Positions 35,248 to 41,091 of a DNA stretch of 41,091 nt are shown piece by piece (position 1 is the first letter of the stretch; every line of letters starts with the position of its first letter). Under the pieces are notes generated by a model. The model was not told the DNA's origin and did not search any database. It was given only the letters and a program-made list of their open reading frames with translations. A program made the translations under genes and the position numbers. The stretch comes from Planctomycetales bacterium. Its GTDB lineage: Bacteria > Planctomycetota > Planctomycetia > Isosphaerales > Isosphaeraceae. The DNA lies in the NCBI GenBank assembly GCA_027452145.1, contig DAIDHB010000446.1, positions 1 through 41,091 on the forward strand, read 5' to 3'.

Positions 35248-35838
35248 ATGAACTACGTACTCCAGGTGGTCCGCGGCCGCAGCGCGACGACGACGCTCCG
35301 GCTGGCCGAGGGCATCACCAGCCTCGGCCGCCACGACGATTGCATCATCCGCATCAAGTCCTCGCAGGTGAGCCGCCGACACTGCGAGCTCTTCGACTCC
35401 GACGGCATGCTCATGGTCCGCGACCTGGGCAGCTCCAACGGCACGTTCGTCAACGGGAAGCGAGTGCTGGGGCAGCAGGCCATGAAGGTCGGAGACGAGC
35501 TGACCGTCGGCGGCATCACGCTGCGCGTGGCGACGCTCGGTCAGCCCGTCGCGGCGGTCCACACACCCTCCGCCAAGCCCGGTGATACGGCCGTCGTCGA
35601 GGCGGTCGCCGCGGACGACGACGAGTTCGAGATCGAGTTCGACGAGGGCGAGCCCACGGCCACGACCCCCGCCATTCCCCTGGCCGACGAGGAAGCCGCC
35701 GCCACGGCCCCCAGGAACGCCCCGGCCCCCGAGGCCCCCGCGGCCAGGGCCGCCGCCGCGGCCAAGCCCCCCGCGGCCAAGGGCGAGGACGACGCCGTCG
35801 CGCAGTTCCTCATGGATCTCAACCTCGACGACGAATGA
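35248..35838 (+). CDS. FHA-domain protein
   Basis: A 196-residue protein. Residues 1-100 form a forkhead-associated domain, which binds phosphothreonine peptides. The key motifs are present: G27-R28, SxVSRRHC ending at Cys46, and LGSSNGTFVNGKR from 60. It thus links to Ser/Thr kinase signalling, though no kinase is in the window. Residues 105-185 are an Ala/Pro/Glu linker with an acidic patch (DDDEFEIEFDEGE), and the end is DDAVAQFLMDLNLDDE, a possible short docking tail. No signal peptide or membrane segment. The ribosome site is weak, so the ATG at 35248 rests on the FHA domain starting directly after it. Confidence 0.9.
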   Translation: MNYVLQVVRGRSATTTLRLAEGITSLGRHDDCIIRIKSSQVSRRHCELFDSDGMLMVRDLGSSNGTFVNGKRVLGQQAMKVGDELTVGGITLRVATLGQPVAAVHTPSAKPGDTAVVEAVAADDDEFEIEFDEGEPTATTPAIPLADEEAAATAPRNAPAPEAPAARAAAAAKPPAAKGEDDAVAQFLMDLNLDDE

Positions 35839-35852
35839 ACTCGCCGGCTCCC

Positions 35853-35872
35853 CGGGGCGCGGCAGTGCCCCG
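35853..35872 (+). terminator. Hairpin after the FHA gene
   Basis: CGGGGC (35853-35858) and GCCCCG (35867-35872) with an 8-nt loop, 14 bp after the stop. No T-run; weak terminator candidate. Confidence 0.3.
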
Positions 35873-36179
35873 CGGCTGATCGGCTCTCGTCCGTCGCGTC
35901 ATCCGTCCCAACCTTCTCCGCCTGCGTTTCGGTATTGCCGCCGTCGGTTTGCCCTTGGGGACTTCCGATCGATCGATCGACCGACCGCCGGTGGCCTGGC
36001 CGCGAACCTCGGCCGTCGCCGGCCCGCTCGCCCTGGCTGATCCCGCCCCGTCGCACCCACTCGCCGGGGTGGTTCGCACTTCTCTCAGGAACTCGTGTCG
36101 CACAAAGTCTTTCGGTGTTGATGCAGATCATCATCCCTGTGCTATTTTGGAAGAAACCAGATTTTTTTTGGGTAGCGCG

Positions 36180-36207
36180 TTGATTTTCTGCTCAAAACGC
36201 CTTAAAT
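36180..36207 (+). promoter_or_regulatory. Promoter of the XRE regulator
   Basis: -35 TTGATT (36180-36185), 16-bp spacer, -10 TTAAAT (36202-36207), in the AT-rich island about 75 bp before the ATG. Both hexamers are fair matches. Confidence 0.5.
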
Positions 36208-36285
36208 AGCTTCGGTAGCGAGCGCTCATCGCGATCCGGCGATAGTGGGCGCGAGGTCAAGTTCTTTCCCCTCTGGACTACTGTC

Positions 36286-37035
36286 ATGGCGCGTCGAAAG
36301 ACCCTTCCCGAGTCGGTGCGAGCGAAGCTAGCCCTGGCCGAGCGGCTGGCGAGCCTGCGTCAGGAGATGTTCGGCGAGCGCGGCGGCCCCGAGATGGCGC
36401 GGCGGCTGGGGATACCCGTCCGCACCTGGTACAACTACGAGGCCGGGGTAACGGTCCCGGCCGAGGTCATCCTGAAGATCATCGAGCTGACGTCGATCGA
36501 GCCATCCTGGCTATTGCATGGTCAGGGGGCGAAATTCCGGCAGGGAAAGCCCGAACGCCGCGAAACGGGCACGACCCCGGCGGCGACGGTCGGGGCCTTG
36601 CTTCGTGAGGCGCTCCACCTCCTGGAAGGGCAGAACGCCCCTCCCGATCGACGTCCCTCGGCCGACGACGCACTGATCCGGCCTCCCGGCACGCCGGAAC
36701 CGGCGGCCGCCGGGCCGATGCCCTCGGCCGGGATTCGCGAGGAAGGCCCGATCGACAACGGCGCCGAGTCCCATGCCGATCACGGGTCCGGCATGAACCC
36801 GGATGCCCGGACGGAGTGGCGCGCGGCGCGCCGCGAGGGACGTTGCATCGAGGTGGTCGGCGATGACATGACGCCCGTCGTGGCGGACGGGGCGTCCGTC
36901 GCCTACTCCGCGCACGACGAGAACGCCGAGCAGCTCCACAACAAGCTCGTGGTCGTCTGGCACGAGGGGCAGGCCATGGTCCGCTGGTTCCAGAATTGCG
37001 GCCGATACGCCTTGCTCCGCGCCGAGAACCCCTAG
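36286..37035 (+). CDS. XRE-family regulator with a degenerate S24 (LexA/CI-type) domain
   Basis: A 249-residue protein. Residues about 15-80 form a helix-turn-helix (RLASLRQEMFGERG, MARRLGIPVRTWYNYEAG, IEPSWLLHGQG). A Pro/Gly-rich linker follows (85-180). Residues 187-249 resemble the S24 fold of LexA and CI (CIEVVGDDMTPVVADGASV, NKLVVVWHEGQAMVRWFQ). The catalytic Ser of the usual GDSM is Asp194 here, and the catalytic Lys position appears to be Arg233, so self-cleavage looks impossible. The domain then probably serves for dimerisation or sensing. Phage-like in build, but no phage genes surround it. An alternative is a chromosomal regulator with a domesticated fold. Confidence 0.83.
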   Translation: MARRKTLPESVRAKLALAERLASLRQEMFGERGGPEMARRLGIPVRTWYNYEAGVTVPAEVILKIIELTSIEPSWLLHGQGAKFRQGKPERRETGTTPAATVGALLREALHLLEGQNAPPDRRPSADDALIRPPGTPEPAAAGPMPSAGIREEGPIDNGAESHADHGSGMNPDARTEWRAARREGRCIEVVGDDMTPVVADGASVAYSAHDENAEQLHNKLVVVWHEGQAMVRWFQNCGRYALLRAENP

Positions 37036-37106
37036 GCCAATCCCCCCCAGATGCTCATCGACCTGGAAGACCAGGAGCATCCCGCGCGATTCCGACGGGT
37101 CCTGTG

Positions 37107-37136
37107 GATCAATACGCCCCATTGATCGATTGGGCG
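37107..37136. terminator. Overlapping hairpins between convergent genes
   Basis: GATCAAT (37107-37113) pairs with ATTGATC (37121-37127) around a 7-nt loop. CGCCC in that loop (37115-37119) can instead pair with GGGCG (37132-37136). The two are mutually exclusive. They lie between the ends of the XRE and PII-like genes and may be a two-way terminator; no T-run. Confidence 0.3.
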
Positions 37137-37170
37137 AGCGCCTTCGGCTGGGGAGGAGACTCGATTCGAT

Positions 37171-37572
37171 TCACCAGCTCAGAAAGTCGCCCGAGCACGG
37201 GAGCACCAGGATCTTGCCGTCGCCGATCCGCCCGGTCCGCGCCTGGCCCACGATGGCCCTCAGCGCCGCCGGGACGGAGCCCTCCTCCACGAAGACGCAG
37301 AGCTCGACCTTCGGCACGAATGAGGTGTTGTACTCGCTCCCCAGGTACTGGTGGAGTCGGTTCTTCTGCCGACCGTAGCCCATCGCCTCACGCACCGTCC
37401 CCCCGAGGATACCCACCGAGGCCAGGGCATCCAGCACCGCCTGGGCCCGGAACGGCTTGACCAGCGCGATGATCTGGACGACCCCGGCCGTCCGGACCAC
37501 CGGCGACGGGCCCTCCGCCGCGGGCGGGGTCGCGGACAGGCTGGCGCTCGGTTCCTCGCCGGGTTCGTTCAT
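37171..37572 (-). CDS. PII-like signalling protein (GlnB/GlnK family)
   Basis: A 133-residue PII homologue; PII trimers sense ATP/ADP and 2-oxoglutarate and bind targets through the T-loop. GGAG precedes the ATG at 37572. The first 30 residues are an extra Pro/Ala-rich extension. Then IIALVKPFRAQAVLDALASV, the T-loop start GYGRQKN, Tyr81 in YLGSEYNTSFVPKVEL (equal to the uridylylated Tyr51 of E. coli), and TGRIGDGKILVLP, the nucleotide-binding stretch. The usual C-terminal RIRTGE is replaced by CSGDFLSW. No amtB or glnA is adjacent, so the partner is unknown. It diverges from a lipoprotein gene. Confidence 0.87.
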   Translation of the reverse strand: MNEPGEEPSASLSATPPAAEGPSPVVRTAGVVQIIALVKPFRAQAVLDALASVGILGGTVREAMGYGRQKNRLHQYLGSEYNTSFVPKVELCVFVEEGSVPAALRAIVGQARTGRIGDGKILVLPCSGDFLSW

Positions 37573-37606
37573 CGTCTTGACTCCAAGCAACCGATCTCCC
37601 GGGTCC

Positions 37607-37635
37607 TTGACAGGCGGACCTTCCCCGCAGACCAT
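37607..37635 (+). promoter_or_regulatory. Possible promoter of the lipoprotein gene
   Basis: A perfect -35 TTGACA (37607-37612) with a 17-bp spacer to a weak -10 GACCAT (37630-37635), about 75 bp before the lipoprotein ATG. Confidence 0.3.
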
Positions 37636-37710
37636 GGATCGAAATCCAATCGGGCCGGCGACGAGAAGCCCCGCCTGGCCGACGAGCAAACCATCGACGC
37701 GAGGTGCACG

Positions 37711-38433
37711 ATGAAGAGGGCCCTGGCAATCCTGGTCGGCGCGAGCCTGGCCTTCTCGGTCGGCTGCTTCCAGGCCTACGATATGCGCGTCAATGATTCG
37801 GTCGAGAGGCTAAGGTATCTCAAGAGCCTTACCAAGAATACCGAAGAGCCCGACAAGAATTCCAAACTTGTCGCCGCCAAGGTCTATATCCGCGCTCCCA
37901 AGGGCCTCACGAGAGCCCAGACATTCACCATGGCGCCGATCGAGCCGGGCAAGTTCGACGCCGCCGAGAGCTTCATCGACACCTCCACCCAGGCGACGCT
38001 CCACGTCCTGGCGCGGAGCAATGCCCCGGCGACCCCGACCAAGAAAGGGGCCAACCCCGCGGCCTCCGCGGCGCGTGGCGATTTCACGGCCGATGTCGTC
38101 GACCTGATCAAGGGCGCCTACAGCACCGAGCTCGACGCGGCCCAGCTCAAACCCGTGAGTCCCGACGCCCATGGACGGAAGGCCGTCCAGTACCGATCCA
38201 CCACACTGGATGCCGGCGGCAAGAAGGTCGAGGTCTATTTCCATGGGGCGAAGGGGGACCCGGCCCAGGTCGCGCTGATCTTCGAAGGACCTCCCGACGC
38301 GCTCAAGAATCTGGTCAACCAGATCAACTACAGCCTCAACTCGCTCGCCGTGGGTAACGCCGCCGCCACCCGCTACAATAGCGGAGACGACGCCTCCGAG
38401 GAGGCATCGGCGGCGGCGCAGGCCGTTTTCTGA
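37711..38433 (+). CDS. Lipoprotein of unknown function
   Basis: A 240-residue protein. GAGG lies 6 nt before the ATG at 37711; the long upstream open frame is a shadow of the PII gene. The signal peptide MKRALAILVGASLAFSVGC ends in a lipobox-like SVGC, making Cys19 the lipid-bearing residue (Ser at -3 is a little unusual). The mature part has mixed alpha/beta character with KVYIRAPKGLTRAQTFTM, VVDLIKGAYSTELDAAQL, KAVQYRSTTLDAGGKKVEVY and VALIFEGPPDALKNLVNQIN. I recognise no named family. It ends 25 bp from the convergent csrA stop. Confidence 0.8.
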   Translation: MKRALAILVGASLAFSVGCFQAYDMRVNDSVERLRYLKSLTKNTEEPDKNSKLVAAKVYIRAPKGLTRAQTFTMAPIEPGKFDAAESFIDTSTQATLHVLARSNAPATPTKKGANPAASAARGDFTADVVDLIKGAYSTELDAAQLKPVSPDAHGRKAVQYRSTTLDAGGKKVEVYFHGAKGDPAQVALIFEGPPDALKNLVNQINYSLNSLAVGNAAATRYNSGDDASEEASAAAQAVF

Positions 38434-38458
38434 CAATGACGCCCGACCGCCAGGGCAA

Positions 38459-38692
38459 TCACCGCGGCTCGACACCCCGTCGCGCCGCTGCGAGATTCAC
38501 CGCCGGTTCGCCCGCCGCCTCAATCGATTCGATCGCCCTGGCCCTACCGACGAGCTCCCGGCGGAGGATCGATATCCCGGCGGGCGCGTCGATGCCGATC
38601 CGGACCTGGTTGCGGTCCACCTTCACGACCGTCAATCGAATATCCTCGCCGATCTGTACTTGCTGCAACGCCTTGCGACTCAGGATCAGCAT
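38459..38692 (-). CDS. csrA: Carbon storage regulator CsrA
   Basis: A 77-residue RNA-binding regulator that blocks or stabilises target mRNAs at GGA motifs. GGGAGG lies 6 nt before the ATG at 38692. The core is canonical: MLILSRKALQQVQIGEDIRL, TVVKVDRNQVRIGIDAPAGI, SILRREL, with the RNA-contacting Arg in the RREL stretch. The C-terminal 23 residues (ESIEAAGEPAVNLAAARRGV and on) are longer than in short CsrA proteins. No flagellar or fliW gene is adjacent. The longer in-frame start at 38827 is leader. Confidence 0.95.
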   Translation of the reverse strand: MLILSRKALQQVQIGEDIRLTVVKVDRNQVRIGIDAPAGISILRRELVGRARAIESIEAAGEPAVNLAAARRGVEPR

Positions 38693-38987
38693 CGTATCCT
38701 CCCGCCCGTCACCAGATCTCCTCGTTCGTGTCGTCCCCGGTACGGCCGGCGCCGCCCGATCTAGACCTTCGTATACGCGCGGCTTCCGGCGACACTCCCC
38801 GGGCGAGAATCCCCGCGTTTTGAGCATTCTTTACACCGCCTCGTCTCAGCCGATGGTCCGGCCTCCCCATCGGCGCCCACGTGGGCGGGCCTGGCGTGTC
38901 TCGAGTTGCCAGGCCGTCGCGAGGTGACTAACATCGCCCCGCCGTAAGGAGTCCGGGCGAACGTTCGACAATCCGGAGGCGACAGGC

Positions 38988-40571
38988 ATGGACGCTTGGC
39001 GGGCGAGAAAAAGACGATGGCAAGCCTGCCTGGTGGCCTGTTCAGGACTGCTCCTGATCGCGACGGCGGGCCGGTCGGACCTGATCTACTTCCGCGGCGG
39101 CGGACAGGCCCAGCTCGCGGTCGCCGAGGAGGGCGGCCGGCTGACGGTCGAGCTGCCGGAAGGCCGGCTGGAGCTGCATCCCGAGGACATCCTCAGGCGA
39201 ATTCCGGGCTATTGCCCGGCCGAGGAGTGGGAGACGCGGCTTCGGACGGCGCAGGCTTCGGGAATTGCCGCGCGCCATGAAGCCGCCTGGTGGGCCGTCG
39301 AGAACGGGCTGACAATCGAGGCGGCCGGCGAGTTGCGAGCCCTCCGAGCGATCGACCCCGGCCACGCGGCGACGGCCCGGATGGTGGCGATGCTCGACAG
39401 GCTGGAGCGGCCGTGCCCCGACCCGGAATTCTCGGCCCTCCAGTCGGCGCTGGGGGTCGAGATGAAGGTCGCGCGGGGCCCGCACGTCCTGCTCCTCCAC
39501 CAGCACGGCGAGGCCGAGGCCCGCGAGCGGGTGGAGCTGCTTGAGCGAGTTGTCCTGGGCTTCCACCTGCTCTTCGCCGCGGAGGGGATCGAGCTGCGCG
39601 CGCCTCGTCACCGCCTGGTCTCGGCCTGGTTCGCCGAGCGGCAGGATTACCTGGCCTTCCTGCATCGCCAGGGCGCCGACGCGTTCGCGACGACCGGCGG
39701 TTATTTTCACCCGACCTGGGAGGCGGTCGTCGCCTGGGACGCGCGGAGCGGCGAACGGCAGCGGGCCGCGCGGGCGAGCCTGGCAGCCCGACGGATCGAG
39801 CTCCGCGACCTCGCGGCCGGGCTCGACGGGTTGCCGGCGAGGGGCCGGCTGCGACTGAAGCTGGGCGGCGAGCCGGTTCGAACCGTCGGCCGCTCCGAGG
39901 GGCGGATCTGGCTCGACCGGCTCGAGCGTGAGGCCACGTACCGCACGTTGCTCCTGGATCTCGAATGGCGGGCGTTTGACCTGGGCCTTGCGGCCCACGA
40001 GATGGTCCATCAGCTTTCGGCCGATAGCGGACTGACGGGCCGGCACGATGCCTTCCCCTACTGGCTGCACGAGGGGCTGGCGGCGCAGTTCGAGGTGGTG
40101 CGCGGGGGCCGATGGGCGGGGATCAGCCGGGCCAACGACCTCCGCCTGCCCGACTGGCGGGCTTCGCGCCCGTCGCCGCGACTCGAGCGGCTGCTCAGGG
40201 ACGCCGGCTTCGGACACGGCTATCAGCGCGACCTCTACGCGCACGCCTGGGCCCTGGTCTATTACCTTCGCCTGCGGCATCCCGCGGAATTCGTGACGTT
40301 CCTGGACCTGCTGCGCAACCCCGAGGAAAACGGCGAGACGAGCCTTCCCCCGGGCCAGGAGGCCCGCGGCGAGCGGACGGTCGTGGCCTTCCGCCGCGCA
40401 TTCGGCGAGGACATCGAGGGCGTCGAGCGGGACTGGCATGCCTTCATGGCCGGGATCCGGACTCCGCTCGAGCTCCACGCCCCCCGAGCCGGCGCGCCCC
40501 GTCCCCGCCGCACCGCCATCCGGCCCGCAGAGCCCCAGGGCGATCCTGCGCCGCACTCGCGATCGCGATGA
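38988..40571 (+). CDS. DUF1570-type putative zinc metalloprotease
   Basis: A 527-residue protein with GGAGG before the ATG. Residues 1-30 form a signal peptide (basic MDAWRARKRRWQ, then ACLVACSGLLLIATAG). A small beta-rich N-terminal part (DLIYFRGGGQAQLAV, LELHPEDILRR) precedes a helical stretch. The core holds VELLERVVLGFHLLFAAEGI, LVSAWFAERQDYLAFL and the zinc motif H337-E338-M-V-H341 (AAHEMVHQLSADSG), followed by WLHEGLAAQFE. This is the peptidase MA-like DUF1570 class, common in planctomycetes. The Pro/Arg-rich tail is probably disordered. Export suggests action outside the cytoplasm. The substrate is unknown. Confidence 0.85.
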   Translation: MDAWRARKRRWQACLVACSGLLLIATAGRSDLIYFRGGGQAQLAVAEEGGRLTVELPEGRLELHPEDILRRIPGYCPAEEWETRLRTAQASGIAARHEAAWWAVENGLTIEAAGELRALRAIDPGHAATARMVAMLDRLERPCPDPEFSALQSALGVEMKVARGPHVLLLHQHGEAEARERVELLERVVLGFHLLFAAEGIELRAPRHRLVSAWFAERQDYLAFLHRQGADAFATTGGYFHPTWEAVVAWDARSGERQRAARASLAARRIELRDLAAGLDGLPARGRLRLKLGGEPVRTVGRSEGRIWLDRLEREATYRTLLLDLEWRAFDLGLAAHEMVHQLSADSGLTGRHDAFPYWLHEGLAAQFEVVRGGRWAGISRANDLRLPDWRASRPSPRLERLLRDAGFGHGYQRDLYAHAWALVYYLRLRHPAEFVTFLDLLRNPEENGETSLPPGQEARGERTVVAFRRAFGEDIEGVERDWHAFMAGIRTPLELHAPRAGAPRPRRTAIRPAEPQGDPAPHSRSR

Positions 40572-40576
40572 TGCGA

Positions 40577-40604
40577 TTGACAGGACCGCCGGGATCGCTA
40601 AGAT
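40577..40604 (+). promoter_or_regulatory. Promoter of tRNA-Pro
   Basis: -35 TTGACA (40577-40582, perfect), 16-bp spacer, -10 TAAGAT (40599-40604, 5/6). The start would be near 40611, 13 nt before the tRNA. It begins six bases after the DUF1570 stop codon. Confidence 0.8.
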
Positions 40605-40623
40605 CACTTAGGTCATCCGATGA

Positions 40624-40698
40624 CGGGGCGTAGCTCAGCCTGGCTAGAGCGCACGGTTCGGGTCCGTGAGGTCGCAGGTTCAAATCCTGTCGCCCCGA
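40624..40698 (+). tRNA. tRNA-Pro (CGG)
   Basis: A full cloverleaf: acceptor CGGGGCG with CGCCCCG (C1-G72, as usual for bacterial tRNA-Pro), D-arm from GCTCAGCC, anticodon stem CACGG/CCGTG with loop TTCGGGT (anticodon CGG), T-arm CAGGTTCAAATCCTG, discriminator A. CCA is not encoded. Confidence 0.96.
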
Positions 40699-40715
40699 CT
40701 GCAAGTCCAAGCGAC

Positions 40716-40738
40716 GAAAAACCGGAGACAACATCCGG
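40716..40738 (-). terminator. Probable intrinsic terminator of the last gene
   Basis: On the minus strand CCGGA and TCCGG form a 5-bp stem with a 7-nt loop, followed directly by TTTTT or more (positions 40717-40721 read as A on the plus strand). It lies 130 bp after the stop of the membrane-protein gene. The stem is short. Confidence 0.45.
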
Positions 40739-40868
40739 AAGGCATCTCCCGGAGGGCGAACCCAAGCCACCCTCCTCACGGTCGCAAAACTGCAACCTGG
40801 CAGCGTTTGCGCCCGTGCCACGACCCGCCGTCGTCGGCATTTCCCAAATCCCGCGACGCGGGCATGAT

Positions 40869-41091
40869 CTATTCGACTCCGGCCGAGTTCGCCATCGAGA
40901 GCCTGGGGCCGAGGACTGCCGCGAGAAAGTAGAAGGCGACGGCGATCAGGAGCAGGCGGTCGAAGCCCAGCACCAGCGAGAAGTTCTCGGTCAGTCCGCC
41001 GAGGACCACGCCGGCGATGTTCGAGCCGAAATCCACGTCGGGGTGGCGGCTCTCGCGGAACGCCGTCGCGAAGATCACGCCCGCGAAGAAG
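40869..41091 (-). CDS. C-terminus of a polytopic membrane protein (5' part outside window)
   Basis: Only the last 73 residues are present. They include FFAGVIFATAF, then FGSNIAGVVLGGLTEN, SLVLGFDRLLLIAVAFYFLA and the end RLSMANSAGVE. The pattern of a Gly-rich loop (SNIAGVVLGGLTEN) followed by a final helix recalls the C-terminal membrane part of spermidine synthase-like or MFS-related fusion proteins. This is resemblance from memory, not a firm call. The start and catalytic parts, if any, lie beyond the window. Confidence 0.6.
   Translation of the reverse strand, partial: FFAGVIFATAFRESRHPDVDFGSNIAGVVLGGLTENFSLVLGFDRLLLIAVAFYFLAAVLGPRLSMANSAGVE

Larger units (their letters stand above)
35839..36285. 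other. 447-bp stretch before the XRE regulator
   Basis: Contains a hairpin after the FHA gene, a CGAT tetranucleotide run near 35966-35981, a T8 run near 36162 and a clearly AT-richer island (36110-36215) with a promoter. ORFs on both strands have shadow-like composition. No gene seen. Confidence 0.5.

Noticed and set aside
35966..35985. CGAT tetranucleotide run as a binding site or origin element
   Set aside because: Only about three exact units that decay to CGAC. No DnaA boxes or other origin signs nearby.
38958..38967. CGAACGTTCG palindrome upstream of the DUF1570 gene as a LexA box
   Set aside because: The known Gram-positive LexA box has four extra central bases, which are missing here. 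A 10-bp palindrome alone is weak evidence.

Overview
The window is a GC-rich bacterial chromosome segment that reads as a planctomycete, most likely of the Isosphaeraceae. This is inferred from several features together: N-terminal planctomycete extracellular signals (LExRxLLS type) on very large secreted proteins, a PEP-CTERM protein, an ECF sigma factor fused to a membrane segment and carboxypeptidase-like domains, DUF1570 and FHA proteins, a hopanoid gene set, and a tig-clpP-clpP cluster. No phage, insertion sequence or CRISPR array was seen. Most long antisense ORFs are GC-rich shadows.

Layout. 1-4108 is on the minus strand: holA (DNA polymerase III delta), a 75-residue BON protein, a secreted transglutaminase-like protein and a secreted BON protein cut by the window edge. 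4241-8505 is on the plus strand: a CecR-like TetR regulator with a perfect 25-bp palindromic operator on its own promoter, then a three-part exporter (FtsX-type permease, ATPase, HlyD-type fusion protein) of the DevBCA/YbhGFSR kind. A secreted 220-residue protein faces it.

9620-21257 is a cell-surface locus. Two divergent genes encode the same extracellular domain. One copy carries a C-terminal PEP-CTERM sorting signal and the other an N-terminal planctomycete signal. They are followed by an 86-residue protein and a 2616-residue protein with about 15 ELWxxDGT-type repeats, 15 tandem Ig/cadherin-like repeats and an SbsA-like C-terminal domain, ending at a strong intrinsic terminator.

21703-25855 is a hopanoid operon: squalene-hopene cyclase, the radical SAM enzyme HpnH, and a phosphorylase that fits HpnG. 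Together they would make hopene/hopanol, adenosylhopane and ribosylhopane. A four-helix membrane protein (minus) and two TIM-barrel sugar isomerase/epimerase-like proteins follow, the second with a Tat signal. REP-like inverted repeats of one family lie after hpnH and after the first isomerase gene. A different REP-like element lies between the TetR and permease genes.

28672-34925 is on the minus strand. In transcription order it holds tRNA-Gly, trigger factor, two complete ClpP paralogues and a membrane-anchored ECF sigma factor. 35248-41091 holds an FHA protein, an XRE regulator with an apparently dead S24 domain, a PII-like protein, a lipoprotein, csrA, a DUF1570 putative metalloprotease, tRNA-Pro with a near-consensus promoter, and the C-terminus of a membrane protein cut by the window end.
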